Source of the DNA: Legionella feeleii
GTDB lineage: Bacteria > Pseudomonadota > Gammaproteobacteria > Legionellales > Legionellaceae
Direction of reading: 5' to 3'
Assembly: GCF_001467625.1 (NCBI RefSeq)
Contig: NZ_LNYB01000082.1
Span: forward strand, 12,720-76,719
Length of the DNA stretch: 64,000 nt
The notes beneath the pieces were generated by a model. The model was not told the DNA's origin and searched no databases. It worked only from the letters and a program-made list of their open reading frames with translations. The translations under genes and the position numbers were made by a program. This document shows, in pieces, positions 1-9,600 of this stretch; positions within the stretch are counted from its first letter, which is position 1; each line of letters starts with the position of its first letter.

Positions 1-706
1 TGCTATGGTAATTAACAAAATCTTGTTTGTTAATGTTACTACTGTCCATGTTGTTCTCCAGCGTAGGTTGGGCAGCGCGTCGGGTCGAGACCCGACCTAC
101 ATTAAAAAGAACACGAGCAAGAGACGTGGCTGTTCCTACCCGTGCAGTGAGTATTGGAAACATTCGTGTTCGTTTAGCGATTTATTTGCGCAAATAGCTA
201 ACAAAACCTAAAGGTCACGTCGAAAAAAGGGGGATTTTAAGCCGTTTCTTGCGAAGGAAACGTTGAAAAAAGGAATACAAATGAAATAACATGACGTCAG
301 CCATAATTTATCTCCAGATAGATTGTGGTCAGCTGGTAGCGGGGGATGCCAGTCCCTCCTATCAGCGCTTTACTGCTTAAAACAACTAAAAGCACATTCA
401 TGTTATTTTATTCTGCAGTGCCTTGCAATGAAAATTCTTGGAATTTTTATGGGGGGCACGATGTAAATCGACCCTGCCCAATATAGAATTTTTCTTTTCC
501 ATTTTAATCGGTTGGATGCCTATGCCCGAATGACATGAAGCCCAGAACCTACTCTCTTGCGCAAGGAATTCGAATAGCATGAGGACGTTTTTCGCGAGAG
601 AGGGTTAAGGAAAACTCGTCAGTTATTGTTGTCCCTCTTCTCCAAAAGCACCCTTATGGCTTTCCAATTCCTTAAGAGAGAGGGCTGGCTCACTCATTGT
701 TATGTG
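1..706. other. Gene-poor region at window start
   Basis: No convincing gene is visible here. Two short open frames (5-211 plus, 398-580 minus) lack a ribosome binding site and recognisable protein character, and the first runs straight through a palindrome. The stretch holds a palindrome at 63-100, a short hairpin near 243-262, and the downstream flank of the ankyrin gene that ends at 707. It may be a decayed or regulatory intergenic region. Confidence 0.5.
63..100. repeat. Short palindromic repeat
   Basis: The outer arms are GTAGGTTGGG (63-72) and CCCGACCTAC (91-100), with one mispair. Inside them CGGGTC-GA-GACCCG (81-94) forms its own perfect palindrome. It is GC-rich in an AT-rich context, which suggests a REP-like intergenic repeat. 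Only one copy was seen in this window. Confidence 0.55.
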
Positions 707-2128
707 CTATTCGTCTCGCAAACCTGTCGCGACGGGGGTTACACCAATATTTGGATTTACCCCGCAATCATCCAATAGCTTGAGCAAATTATTCCCTCTT
801 CTGGTTAACCGTTTCACGCAATAGGCCTGTAAATAACTTTGTAGAATATAATAATATTCCGGCAAGGTTAAAATAGTCAGAATTTTCTCCGCACGCTCGA
901 TATGATGACGGTTAGCATAATCACAGGCTTGAAATAGCACAGCAGCAAGCATGGAAGCAAAACTTGCTTTCCTTACTGGATCAGCTAAATAAAAACGGTG
1001 TACACATTCATCCAGTGCCCTATCTTTATCCCATTCAACCCAAATATCATAAAGGTTCATAGCAATGTCAGGTTTAAACTTCTCTATGCCCTCTAAACTA
1101 AGTTGTTGTAAGGCATACGCTACCGGGACTATCGCCTGCACGTTCGCCCAGGAACAGTTTCCTGAAATTTGTGAACTAATCGGCATTTGCGTGATTGGTA
1201 ACAAACCCAATTGCTGATTAATTGTATGATGAAAATAACGTCGACTTTGTTTTTTATATAAAAACTCTTGTAAAAAATGCGCATTGAATGCTTCAGGGCG
1301 AGTGATGCGATAAATGTTGGCAGAGCCTTCCGTCAAGCTATTTTCACCGCGATCAATCTTTGCCCACCATTGTTGATAACGAACAAAACATAAGGCATGA
1401 CCACGGCTCGCGGCTGGCAATATCAAGATAGGGGCTGTCTTAATAATCTGGGTGAGGCGTGCTTTATGTCGTTCATTTAAATGGCGATGATGCTGCAATT
1501 GCAACAGTTCAGCCGCTAAGCCAAACGCATCCATAATGTTATATAAATAAGGGAATTGTTCACGCAAATGGCGGGTCGAATAACTACTCGTAAAGCGGCG
1601 CAAAGAGTCTTTCACGATTGCTACCGTAAATTCAAGAATAAAACCTTCATAATCTAATTCAATGAATTCTCCCTGCGCATTAACAATATCCACGTCACCT
1701 TTTAATTCATAGCGATGCCCAAGTAACTTGCCATGAATAAAATCCAGCGCAAAATCAAGTTTTGCTCCGTATTGATACAGCAAATGCTTGAGTGGATCTT
1801 GAGCCCTTAAAACAGGATAGACCAAGACTGACAAACCGGCACGCGTATAAGCATTGGCGTCGGCTCCATGAGTCAGTAACAACCGGGCAAGCTCAATATC
1901 ATTATTATCGACCGCCCAGTGCAAGGGAGTACGACCCGTAACATCTGGTTTATTCACATTCACACCACGAGCGAGCAATTGCTCTGCAATATTTATTTGT
2001 TGCGTAATTGCACACTCGATCAAAGGGGTAAAACCATACTCGTCCGTATCATCCAGCGAGTCCCCTAAACGTAAATAATGCTCAAAGTCAGGCATACGAC
2101 AACTGATGATATCATTGGCGATAGTCAT
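707..2128 (-). CDS. ankH: Ankyrin-repeat protein, probable Dot/Icm effector AnkH (LegA3)
   Basis: A 473-residue protein. Three to four ankyrin repeats occupy about residues 28-125 (YGFTPLIECA, GRTPLHWAVDNNDIELARLL and the following LTHGADAN are typical). The rest has no ankyrin character but carries a His (about 244, in SRGHALCF), an Asp (about 259), a Gln (about 320) and a Cys (about 325, in QISGNCSW). That order matches clan CE cysteine proteases. AnkH/LegA3, a core Legionella effector with ankyrin repeats and a cysteine-protease-like domain that binds host LARP7, has this architecture and size. The gene starts 8 bases after the acidic gene that follows asd, so it may be in that operon. The ortholog name is inference from architecture; the ankyrin call is firm. 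Confidence 0.72.
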   Translation of the reverse strand: MTIANDIISCRMPDFEHYLRLGDSLDDTDEYGFTPLIECAITQQINIAEQLLARGVNVNKPDVTGRTPLHWAVDNNDIELARLLLTHGADANAYTRAGLSVLVYPVLRAQDPLKHLLYQYGAKLDFALDFIHGKLLGHRYELKGDVDIVNAQGEFIELDYEGFILEFTVAIVKDSLRRFTSSYSTRHLREQFPYLYNIMDAFGLAAELLQLQHHRHLNERHKARLTQIIKTAPILILPAASRGHALCFVRYQQWWAKIDRGENSLTEGSANIYRITRPEAFNAHFLQEFLYKKQSRRYFHHTINQQLGLLPITQMPISSQISGNCSWANVQAIVPVAYALQQLSLEGIEKFKPDIAMNLYDIWVEWDKDRALDECVHRFYLADPVRKASFASMLAAVLFQACDYANRHHIERAEKILTILTLPEYYYILQSYLQAYCVKRLTRRGNNLLKLLDDCGVNPNIGVTPVATGLRDE

Positions 2129-2136
2129 AAGCAGTC

Positions 2137-2592
2137 CTAGGGTTTAAATTCAGGGGTTGAAGAAAATTTAGGCATATTACCCAAACGCAATTGCTTTTCC
2201 AGTTGTTCTTCCCGTTCCCGATTCTGCATCTCGGTATAGGCTTCTGAATTTAATGGCGGATCCGGGCTCAATGGCCCCGTATCTATACCATCAAAGATCT
2301 GCCTGTCTAACCAGGGATGTTGATGAATACTATTTTGTAACTCACGCTCAGGAGCATTTTTTTGTTGCTCTTCGTGATGCTCACGAGCATTCACCTTCGC
2401 TAATTGGCGATGACCTTGCTGCTCAGCTTCGCGTTGCTCTCTATCCATCAGGAAGGTTTCATCGACCAAAAAGGAACCACCCTCAAAGCCCGGAGGCTTT
2501 CGAGTTGGTAAACCAGTACCCCCCTCCTTAGTACCGGAATCCCCAGTATCAGTCTCTTCAATATCGGGATCGTGTAAAATTTTTTTCGTCAT
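2137..2592 (-). CDS. Acidic, charged hypothetical protein between asd and ankH
   Basis: About 151 residues from the ATG at 2592; a GTG two codons upstream is also possible. The protein is rich in Glu, Gln, Asp and Pro, has no hydrophobic segment and looks largely disordered, with one likely helix around residues 55-85. No domain is recognised. It lies 15 bases after asd and 8 bases before ankH on the same strand, so co-transcription is likely. Being small, soluble, acidic and next to an effector gene, it could be a chaperone or a secreted substrate, but nothing in the sequence proves either. Confidence 0.6.
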   Translation of the reverse strand: MTKKILHDPDIEETDTGDSGTKEGGTGLPTRKPPGFEGGSFLVDETFLMDREQREAEQQGHRQLAKVNAREHHEEQQKNAPERELQNSIHQHPWLDRQIFDGIDTGPLSPDPPLNSEAYTEMQNREREEQLEKQLRLGNMPKFSSTPEFKP

Positions 2593-2607
2593 AACCACAA
2601 GTATAAA

Positions 2608-3630
2608 TTATAAATACTCACGTTGCAGAATTTCAGCAATCTGTACAGCATTAGTTGCCGCACCTTTGCGGATATTATCTGCTACAACCCAGAGATTTAA
2701 GCCACAAGGATGAGAAATGTCTTGCCTGATACGGCCAACAAAGACTTCATCATGACCTACAGCATGAGTAAGAGGTGTCGGATATTGTAATTTAGACACA
2801 TCGTCAATTACCCGAACTCCTGGCGCCTTGGACAACAATTTACGTGCCTCAACAACGGTCAGAGGTGCTTTTAATTCAAGATGAATTGCTTCTGAATGAC
2901 CATAAAGAACAGGGACTCTCACAGCTGTTGGGTTAACAAGGATAGTATCGTCTTCCATAATTTTCCTGGTTTCCCAGACCATCTTCATTTCTTCACGGGT
3001 ATAACCATTTTCCTGGAACTCATCAATATGTGGCAACACATTAAAAGCAATCTGTTGTGGATAAACTGACGGTTTTATTGGGCGACCATTCAATAACTCC
3101 CCCACTTGATTGACTAATTCGGTGATCGCTTTTTTACCTGTACCAGAAACTGCCTGATAAGTGGCCACATTAATACGGCTAATTCCCACGGCATCGTGTA
3201 GCGGCTTCAGAGCAACCACCATTTGAATCGTGGAGCAATTAGGATTCGCTATAATACCCCGGTTAGTATATTCAGCGATGCGGTGTGCATTGACCTCCGG
3301 AACCACTAAAGGAATATCATTGTCATAACGAAAACAGGATGTGTTATCCACCACAACACAACCGGCAGCCGCTGCAATCGGAGCAAATTGTTTCGAGACG
3401 GAACCACCGGCAGAAAACAATGCGATATCAGCCTGACTGAAATCAAAGCTAGATAAATCTTCAACATCCAACTGGCTATTATTAAACGTTACCGTCTTAC
3501 CTACTGAACGTGCACTCGCAAGTGGATAAAGATTATCAACAGGAAAATCGCGCTCCTGCAATACGGTGAGCAATGCTTCCCCCACTGCGCCTGTAGCACC
3601 CACAATAGCAACATTTAATCGTCTATTCAT
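2608..3630 (-). CDS. asd: Aspartate-semialdehyde dehydrogenase
   Basis: Reduces aspartyl phosphate to aspartate semialdehyde with NADPH, a shared step to lysine, diaminopimelate, threonine and methionine. The 340-residue product begins with a Rossmann motif (VAIVGATGAVGEALL) and has the catalytic cysteine in NPNCSTIQMV. The Met at 3630 is preferred over the longer frame (3663) because a GAGG-like site lies just upstream and the fold starts at once. It belongs to the compact Asd type rather than the longer enterobacterial one. The palindromic element at 3705-3849 separates it from aroC. Confidence 0.93.
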   Translation of the reverse strand: MNRRLNVAIVGATGAVGEALLTVLQERDFPVDNLYPLASARSVGKTVTFNNSQLDVEDLSSFDFSQADIALFSAGGSVSKQFAPIAAAAGCVVVDNTSCFRYDNDIPLVVPEVNAHRIAEYTNRGIIANPNCSTIQMVVALKPLHDAVGISRINVATYQAVSGTGKKAITELVNQVGELLNGRPIKPSVYPQQIAFNVLPHIDEFQENGYTREEMKMVWETRKIMEDDTILVNPTAVRVPVLYGHSEAIHLELKAPLTVVEARKLLSKAPGVRVIDDVSKLQYPTPLTHAVGHDEVFVGRIRQDISHPCGLNLWVVADNIRKGAATNAVQIAEILQREYL

Positions 3631-3704
3631 TACTACCTCGATTTTTATAGGCTCTGCCGTCAAATTTCAACAACTGTTCCAACTTGACGCCAATACCTGG
3701 TTAT

Positions 3705-3849
3705 TAGGGACTGTTTACATTTCGCTAGTTTGAGTGCTTATGGCTTGATTTTCGAGCATCGCAGCGGAGCATACAACTAGTATGTGAGCAGCGAAGCACA
3801 GAAAATCAAGCCATAAGTACCAAAATAGTAGAAATGTAAACAGTCCCTA
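3705..3849. repeat. 145-bp palindromic element, copy 1 (MITE/REP-like)
   Basis: Perfect 18-bp terminal inverted repeats at 3705-3722 and 3832-3849 (TAGGGACTGTTTACATTT and its complement) enclose a second perfect 17-bp inverted pair at 3737-3753 and 3801-3817. The whole element can fold into one long hairpin. It has no coding capacity. The outermost TAG of the right end is the stop codon of aroC (3847-3849). A diverged relative of the same length lies at 31681-31824. Confidence 0.85.
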
Positions 3850-4905
3850 TTTGTTCTGGGCTTTATGCCGCAGATAATGATCCATCAACACTAAAGCCAT
3901 CATTGCTTCAGCAATAGGAACCGCTCGAATACCCACACAGGGATCATGACGGCCTTTGGTAACAACCGTTACTTCCTCACCTTGAGTGTTAATTGTTTTT
4001 CCAGGTTTGATAATACTTGAAGTAGGTTTCAAGGCAACACTGACTTGCAGATTTTGACCAGTTGAAATCCCGCCAAGAATGCCGCCAGCATGGTTGCTTA
4101 AAAAGCCCTGTTGCGTCATTTCATCACGATGTTCACTACCTAACTGACTAACGGCAGCAAAACCCGCTCCAATTTCCACTCCTTTCACTGCATTAATAGA
4201 CATCATAGCATAGGCAAGTGTCGCATCGAGCTTGTCAAAAACAGGATCACCAAGCCCTACAGGAACACCGCGAGCCATCACAGCAATTCGGGCACCAACT
4301 GAATCACCCTGGCGACGTAATTGATCAATATAGTCTGCCAACTGCTGTATTTGATAATCATTAGGGCAAAAAAAGGGATTATTGTTTATTTCACTCTCAG
4401 CAATAAAATCGATGCTAATCGTACCCATCTGCTGCAGATAACCGACTATTTCAATACCTAACGTGCGTTGCAAATAGAGACGGGCAATCGCGCCTGCTGC
4501 AACCCTGGCTGCCGTTTCACGAGCAGATGAGCGGCCACCACCACGATAATCACGATGTCCATACTTATAGTGGTAGGTAAAATCAGCATGTCCTGGCCGA
4601 AATAAATCTTTAATCTCATTATAATCACTGGAACGCTGATCACTGTTTTGAATTAACAGGGCAATGGGGGTTCCGGTAGTTAGTCCCTCAAAGACACCCG
4701 AAAGGATTTCCACTTTATCCTCTTCTCGCCGCTGAGTCGTATATTTGGACTGTCCCGGCTTGCGTTTATCGAGAAAGGGCTGAATATCTTCAGCACCAAG
4801 CGCTAAACCAGGGGGGCAGCCATCGACTACACAACCTAACGCTCTGCCGTGACTTTCACCAAAGGTCGTTACCGTAAATAATTTACCTAATGTGTTTCCA
4901 CTCAT
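3847..4905 (-). CDS. aroC: Chorismate synthase
   Basis: Last step of the shikimate pathway: converts 5-enolpyruvylshikimate 3-phosphate to chorismate with reduced FMN. The 352 residues match the usual length. Family motifs are [18 protein letters not shown] at the N-terminus, [25 protein letters not shown] text in the middle (about residues 105-125, R-S-S-A-R-E-T follows) and [18 protein letters not shown] near the end. It starts within the stop codon of prmB (TAATG overlap at 4905), so the two are translationally linked. Its own stop codon is supplied by the palindromic element. Confidence 0.97.
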   Translation of the reverse strand: MSGNTLGKLFTVTTFGESHGRALGCVVDGCPPGLALGAEDIQPFLDKRKPGQSKYTTQRREEDKVEILSGVFEGLTTGTPIALLIQNSDQRSSDYNEIKDLFRPGHADFTYHYKYGHRDYRGGGRSSARETAARVAAGAIARLYLQRTLGIEIVGYLQQMGTISIDFIAESEINNNPFFCPNDYQIQQLADYIDQLRRQGDSVGARIAVMARGVPVGLGDPVFDKLDATLAYAMMSINAVKGVEIGAGFAAVSQLGSEHRDEMTQQGFLSNHAGGILGGISTGQNLQVSVALKPTSSIIKPGKTINTQGEEVTVVTKGRHDPCVGIRAVPIAEAMMALVLMDHYLRHKAQNK

Positions 4906-5822
4906 TACTTATTACCAAAATAGGCTTTTAATTGCTGGCAGGTTAATAGAAACACGCCTTGCCCGCCATGTTCAAAATCAAGCCAGGTAAATGGCAGCTG
5001 GGGAAAAGCGTCAACTAAAGCATATTCGCTGTTCCCTACCTCAACGACTAAAATGCCTTCCTCTGTTAAATAATCATGGGCGTTTGCCAGGATTTTTTCA
5101 ACAATAGCCAAACCATTATTCTCGCACTCCAAGGCTAATCGCGGCTCATGAGTATATTCATCCGGCAAGGTTTGCATTTCTTCATAACCAACGTAAGGAG
5201 GGTTAGAAACGATCAAATCATAGCGAGCTCCAGGTACATTGGCCCAGCAGTCCGATTCAATCAGGTTAAGGACATCTTGCAAGCCATGACGATCACGATT
5301 AATCGCTGCCACTTCCAAGGCCTCTGCTGAAATATCGACTGCATCAACGACTGCTTCCGGGAATGCATAACTGCAGGCAATGGCTATGCAACCACTTCCC
5401 GTACAAAGATCAAGTACACGCTCTACGTTATCAGCAACAAGCCAGGGAGAAAATTGCTCTCGAATGAGCTCCGCAATGGGTGAGCGTGGGATTAACACGC
5501 GCTCATCAACATAAAAGGGCAATTCACAGAAATAAGCTTCCCTCGTTAGGTATGGCACCGGAACTTTATCGATAATCCGTCTTGCCAAACGTTCGTTGAG
5601 CATTTGTTTTTCAGCAGGTGTCAATTGAGCTTGCAAAAGCAAGGGATCAACATCCGGAGGTAATGATAAACTGCCAAGCACCAAGGCCATCATGTCATCC
5701 CAAGCGTTATCCGTACCATGCCCATAATACAAATCAGCAGCCCTCGCCTGAGTTAAACCAAAACGCAAGAAATCAACAAGGGTTGTAAAATCAGCCGTAA
5801 GCGCTGCATAAGAATCAGTCAT
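4905..5822 (-). CDS. prmB: Ribosomal protein L3 N5-glutamine methyltransferase
   Basis: A SAM-dependent methyltransferase of the HemK/PrmB family that modifies a glutamine of ribosomal protein L3. The SAM-binding motif is [14 protein letters not shown] and the catalytic motif is [10 protein letters not shown]; this NPPYV-x-EEM form and the pairing with aroC favour PrmB over PrmC. The N-terminal third is the helical substrate-recognition part (residues 1-100). Length 305 fits the family. Confidence 0.92.
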   Translation of the reverse strand: MTDSYAALTADFTTLVDFLRFGLTQARAADLYYGHGTDNAWDDMMALVLGSLSLPPDVDPLLLQAQLTPAEKQMLNERLARRIIDKVPVPYLTREAYFCELPFYVDERVLIPRSPIAELIREQFSPWLVADNVERVLDLCTGSGCIAIACSYAFPEAVVDAVDISAEALEVAAINRDRHGLQDVLNLIESDCWANVPGARYDLIVSNPPYVGYEEMQTLPDEYTHEPRLALECENNGLAIVEKILANAHDYLTEEGILVVEVGNSEYALVDAFPQLPFTWLDFEHGGQGVFLLTCQQLKAYFGNK

Positions 5823-5964
5823 AACTTTACCTTAATCATTATTTTCCATTGACTCCAAGGGGGCGGAAAACCATCGATGCATACAATTACCACAAATTGT
5901 ACGCTAATTCCGATTCTTTGTCCTTAGGCCCCGTATATACGTTATAATTTTAAGAGTACTTCAA

Positions 5965-6552
5965 ATGTCTAAATTAATGAGTTCTATGTCTAATGATTTT
6001 CTGTCTGAGGAAGACAAGGCTTTATTTCGCCAGGTCGTGGAAAAAGTGAAGCCTTTAGCCAAAAGCAATAAAATTGTTTCCGAAGAGGCTAAAAACCCGC
6101 CTCAGGCAACAAAGTCGCCCACCTATCGCCCTCAACTCCCCATGACAAAGGATCATGACTTTTATTTATCGGATTATTATACCGAGGCCGTCCAAGCAAG
6201 CACCCCACTGAGTTATTGTAATCACAGTATTCCAGCCAAGCGATTGCGTGAATTAAAAAGTGGACAAATTTCCTGGCAAGCCAGACTTGATTTGCATGGC
6301 TTACGCAGTGATGACGCAAAAAATGCCTTGATTCGATTTATTAGACAACAACATGTCTTGGCTCACCGCTGCCTTTTAATTATTCATGGCAAAGGCAGTC
6401 CCCAAGGGGAACCCCCTGTCCTGAAAAATTTGGTTAATCACTGGCTTCAGCAATTTCCCGAGGTATTAGCTTTCCACAGTGCTTTAACTCGTGATGGTGG
6501 TTCAGGTGCTTTATATGTCCTGTTGAAGCGCCAGAGAGAACAAAAACGATAG
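5965..6552 (+). CDS. Smr-domain protein (SmrB/YfcN-like)
   Basis: 195 residues. The C-terminal Smr domain spans about residues 105-190, with LDLHGLRSDDA and IIHGKGS as signature motifs. Smr proteins are nucleases or nicking enzymes; SmrB cleaves mRNA at collided ribosomes. The N-terminal half is charged and probably flexible. It lies divergent to prmB, which matches the prmB/smrB neighbourhood of many gammaproteobacteria. Two further Met codons follow within ten residues, so the exact start is uncertain. Confidence 0.85.
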   Translation: MSKLMSSMSNDFLSEEDKALFRQVVEKVKPLAKSNKIVSEEAKNPPQATKSPTYRPQLPMTKDHDFYLSDYYTEAVQASTPLSYCNHSIPAKRLRELKSGQISWQARLDLHGLRSDDAKNALIRFIRQQHVLAHRCLLIIHGKGSPQGEPPVLKNLVNHWLQQFPEVLAFHSALTRDGGSGALYVLLKRQREQKR

Positions 6553-6702
6553 GATGAAGTTATCTCTATTGCTTGGGCACTCAAAAGATGTCTTTTCGAA
6601 TGTCTCCAATTTTGGCGATATGACGTGGTTCGATTTACATTTCAGATTGAATTTATCCTCATAAACCCTTACTATTTGTACAAAATTTTTAACGACCTTA
6701 TC

Positions 6703-7338
6703 ATGAGCAAACAAGCGATTATTATCGGAATATCCGGCCCCTCTGCTTCTGGTAAAAGTCTTCTGGCTAATACTATTGTCACTGAACTTGGTTCAGAGCA
6801 AGTGGTTGTGATTTCAGAAGATGCTTACTATAAAGACAACAGCCACCTCCCCTTCGCGGAAAGAGAAAAAATTAATTACGATCACCCTGAAGCGTTTGAC
6901 CACGCCCTGCTTTGTGAACATCTACGTCAATTACAGCAAGGGGAATCCGTTAATATTCCTATTTATTCCCATTCGAAGCACATTCGTTTGCCAGAAACAC
7001 GTTATGTTGGGCGCCATACGATTATTGTCCTGGAGGGTATTTTATTATTTACCGACAAGGCACTGCGTGAAGTTATGGATATTCGCATTTTTATGTCCAC
7101 TCCTTTGGATGTTTGCCTGACCCGCCGCCTGAAACGGGATGTGGTTGAAAGACACCGCTCGTTTGAATCAGTCGTCCATCAGTATGAGACAACAGTAAGA
7201 CCAATGTATTTACAGTTCATTGAACCCTCAAGTCGGTACGCTGATATCATTGTCCCTCGCGGAGGGGAAAATCGTATTGCTATTGACATGATCCAAGCAA
7301 AAATGCGTGAGTTACTTGCAACGCACTCAAAAGATTAG
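6703..7338 (+). CDS. udk: Uridine kinase
   Basis: Phosphorylates uridine and cytidine in pyrimidine salvage. The P-loop GPSASGKS sits right after the start, and the nucleoside-binding region YYKDNSHLPFAEREKINYDHP follows a few strands later (about residues 38-58). The Met at 6703 gives the normal 211-residue protein; the upstream in-frame Met at 6625 would add an unlikely 26-residue extension. It is followed 12 bases later by fabI. Confidence 0.93.
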   Translation: MSKQAIIIGISGPSASGKSLLANTIVTELGSEQVVVISEDAYYKDNSHLPFAEREKINYDHPEAFDHALLCEHLRQLQQGESVNIPIYSHSKHIRLPETRYVGRHTIIVLEGILLFTDKALREVMDIRIFMSTPLDVCLTRRLKRDVVERHRSFESVVHQYETTVRPMYLQFIEPSSRYADIIVPRGGENRIAIDMIQAKMRELLATHSKD

Positions 7339-7350
7339 AAGGAGAATAAT

Positions 7351-8136
7351 GTGGGATTTTTAAGCGGGAAAAAAGCATTAATTGTTGGCCTGGCTTCTAA
7401 CCGATCCATTGCCTATGGCATTGCCCAAGCCTTTCATGAGCAAGGAGCAGAATTAGCCTTTACTTACCAGAATGAAAAACTGCAAAGCCGCGTAGAAACC
7501 ATGGCCGCAGAATTTAATTCCAGCCTTACCTTTCCTTGCGATGTTGCCAGTGATTTGGACATTAAATCTGTCTTTGAACAATTGGGAAGCCATTGGGATA
7601 AACTGGATATTTTAATCCACTCAGTAGCCTTTGCACCCGCAGATCAAATCAGCGGTGACTTCATTGAACAAGCTAACCGCGAAGGTTTTCGTATTGCCCA
7701 TGATATCAGTGCCTACAGCCTGGTTGGCCTGACGCAAGCTGCCTTACCGATGATGGAAGGCACACAAGGCTCGGTTCTGACCTTAAGCTATTATGGTGCC
7801 GAGAAAGCCGTACCTAACTACAACGTAATGGGTATCGCCAAAGCGAGTCTGGAAGCCGCTGTCCGTTATCTTGCTGCCAGTTTGGGTCCAAGAGGCCTAC
7901 GAGTCAATGCGATTTCAGCAGGCCCTATTAAAACACTAGCAGCAGCAGGGATTAAAGATTTTCGTAAAATGCAAACTGCCTATGCGAATACTACCCCATT
8001 AAAGCGCAATGTTACTGCGGAAGAAGTAGGTAATACGGCTGCTTTTCTATGTTCTGATTTGGCTTCTGGGATTACTGCAGAAGTGGTTCATGTTGACGCG
8101 GGTTACCACGCGGTTTCAATGTCAGATCTCACCTAA
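7351..8136 (+). CDS. fabI: Enoyl-[acyl-carrier-protein] reductase (NADH)
   Basis: Last reduction of each fatty-acid elongation cycle. A 261-residue FabI-type short-chain reductase: the cofactor loop is [13 protein letters not shown], and the catalytic Tyr-x6-Lys is seen in [10 protein letters not shown]. The start is GTG at 7351, placed six bases after a strong GGAG (7341-7344); the overlapping ATG at 7349 runs into a stop within a few codons. Probably co-transcribed with udk and closed by the terminator at 8158. Confidence 0.95.
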   Translation: MGFLSGKKALIVGLASNRSIAYGIAQAFHEQGAELAFTYQNEKLQSRVETMAAEFNSSLTFPCDVASDLDIKSVFEQLGSHWDKLDILIHSVAFAPADQISGDFIEQANREGFRIAHDISAYSLVGLTQAALPMMEGTQGSVLTLSYYGAEKAVPNYNVMGIAKASLEAAVRYLAASLGPRGLRVNAISAGPIKTLAAAGIKDFRKMQTAYANTTPLKRNVTAEEVGNTAAFLCSDLASGITAEVVHVDAGYHAVSMSDLT

Positions 8137-8157
8137 CCTGTTTTGCTTCTTTTAAGC

Positions 8158-8186
8158 GAAGTGCCTTATATAGGGCACTTCATTTT
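8158..8186 (+). terminator. Rho-independent terminator after fabI
   Basis: Stem GAAGTGCC (8158-8165) pairs with GGCACTTC (8174-8181) across an AT loop and is followed by ATTTTG. It lies 21 bases after the fabI stop. Confidence 0.75.
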
Positions 8187-8315
8187 GATTCAGTTTTTGG
8201 AATTACTAAAGTTGTGCAAGTTTATGCGTATTACCGCGCAGTTTCAAAGTCACATAAATTAAATGAATTAACCAAGTAAGTGCCTTTTTGCAAAGGCACA
8301 AACTCAGTACAAATT

Positions 8316-9578
8316 CTAGGTATATTGTGGCGGGGCAGATGGCTGCATGTAGGCATGTACATCAGGATACATCGCGTAAACAGGAGGTTGGTAGTAATCC
8401 CAACGGCGTAAATCAAAGTTAATCGTCTCATCACCTTGACGTAAAGGAACTGTTAGAGGTTGTTCAAGAAGTGACTCAGCACCCAAATCACCTGCACGTA
8501 TTTTTCTTATGAGATCAAGATTTTCCTGCACTTTTCTGCTATTCGACCCAAACGATCGTCTATGCAGCAAAGTAGGAACCCCCTCTTCCTCTAACTCAGA
8601 CCGCAGAGTAAAAATAGCATATTTTACCCGCATAAGATCGAAGCCCTTGCTCAATAAATTACGTTCTTCTTCTGCCGTTAAAGTAAAACGATTTGGATCG
8701 TTGGGATCCAGGGCATCAGGATTGGTTTTCCGCAAAATATAGTTCTGTACTTTATCCGTAACGAAACAACCTAATCCAGCACCAATAATGGTTATACAAG
8801 TCAGAGACAAAACAACCACACCTACTGGACTGCTTAGACCAGCCAGCAGGGCAAGGTTCATTAATGGCGTAGCAGCAAAAGCCGAGCTTAAGACAGAGGT
8901 AACGTAACCAGCAGCAATCATACCTGCCATTGTTGTCATTCCTTGCAGCCAACCCTCATTGTAACGAATACGATCGAGACTATTTAAGGCCTGGCCTAGC
9001 ATATAATAAAGCGCAAGCGTTGCCAGAACCAAGAGCAAGGCAGCCAGGGCGGCTAAAAAGAGGAAAGCGATCACATCACCATTATTCTTCTTCTCATCCT
9101 TGTTTGGACGACCATGACTATGGGTAGAGGAATGGTCAATAACAACAACTTGAGGTGTCACTAATGAGCGCCACAAAAACCAGTTAAATAATACGTCATT
9201 GCTGGCACAATAACAGTGGTGACGGTGTCGGTACTCGTTATACTCGTCAATCTCGATATCAATGTGAACAAACTGGGGATGGGCAAAAAATGCTTGTGGT
9301 TCCTCTACTCTAGCAAAGGCCGGGCGCGTGCTCAGAAAAGTATTCAACGCGTGCATTACTTTGTCTGCCTCTCTTTGGCAGTCTTCCTGGTTATCAGCTA
9401 GTCTTAACCAATACAAGTTGCTAACGGGATTATTTAAAGCGAACAGGACTCTTCGTCTTAATTCATCTCTAATTTGTTCCATTGAGAGCTGAGGGTTTTG
9501 CCTGCCTGCTAATTCGTTATAATCGTTAGTGAGCTGTATAAAAAATTTTGCTAATTGGTTATCGGTAAATTTCGCCAT
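8316..9578 (-). CDS. Hypothetical membrane protein, possible Dot/Icm substrate
   Basis: 420 residues, not recognised. Residues 1-165 are soluble and helical with a His-rich patch (EYRHRHHCYC, about 115-124) and a HSSTHSHG stretch before the membrane part. Hydrophobic segments lie at about 168-194, 213-233 and 239-275, the last two rich in small residues. The C-terminal 145 residues are charged and helical and end in a Pro/Tyr-rich tail (PPVYAMYP, PSAPPQYT). There is no signal peptide. A central membrane hairpin between cytosolic domains plus a PPxY-like tail is seen in several Legionella effectors, but that is only suggestive. It lies 22 bases downstream of ppiD and may be co-transcribed. Confidence 0.6.
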   Translation of the reverse strand: MAKFTDNQLAKFFIQLTNDYNELAGRQNPQLSMEQIRDELRRRVLFALNNPVSNLYWLRLADNQEDCQREADKVMHALNTFLSTRPAFARVEEPQAFFAHPQFVHIDIEIDEYNEYRHRHHCYCASNDVLFNWFLWRSLVTPQVVVIDHSSTHSHGRPNKDEKKNNGDVIAFLFLAALAALLLVLATLALYYMLGQALNSLDRIRYNEGWLQGMTTMAGMIAAGYVTSVLSSAFAATPLMNLALLAGLSSPVGVVVLSLTCITIIGAGLGCFVTDKVQNYILRKTNPDALDPNDPNRFTLTAEEERNLLSKGFDLMRVKYAIFTLRSELEEEGVPTLLHRRSFGSNSRKVQENLDLIRKIRAGDLGAESLLEQPLTVPLRQGDETINFDLRRWDYYQPPVYAMYPDVHAYMQPSAPPQYT

Positions 9579-9600
9579 TACATCCCCTTTTAACTTAGGT

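Noticed and set aside
5..211. Plus-strand open frame of 68 codons at the window start
   Set aside because: It runs through a palindrome, has no ribosome binding site and no protein-like composition.
398..580. Minus-strand open frame of 60 codons
   Set aside because: Short, no start signal, no recognisable protein features; likely chance.
3631..3663. Longer asd start at 3663
   Set aside because: It would add 11 residues before the Rossmann motif, and the ribosome binding site fits the ATG at 3630.
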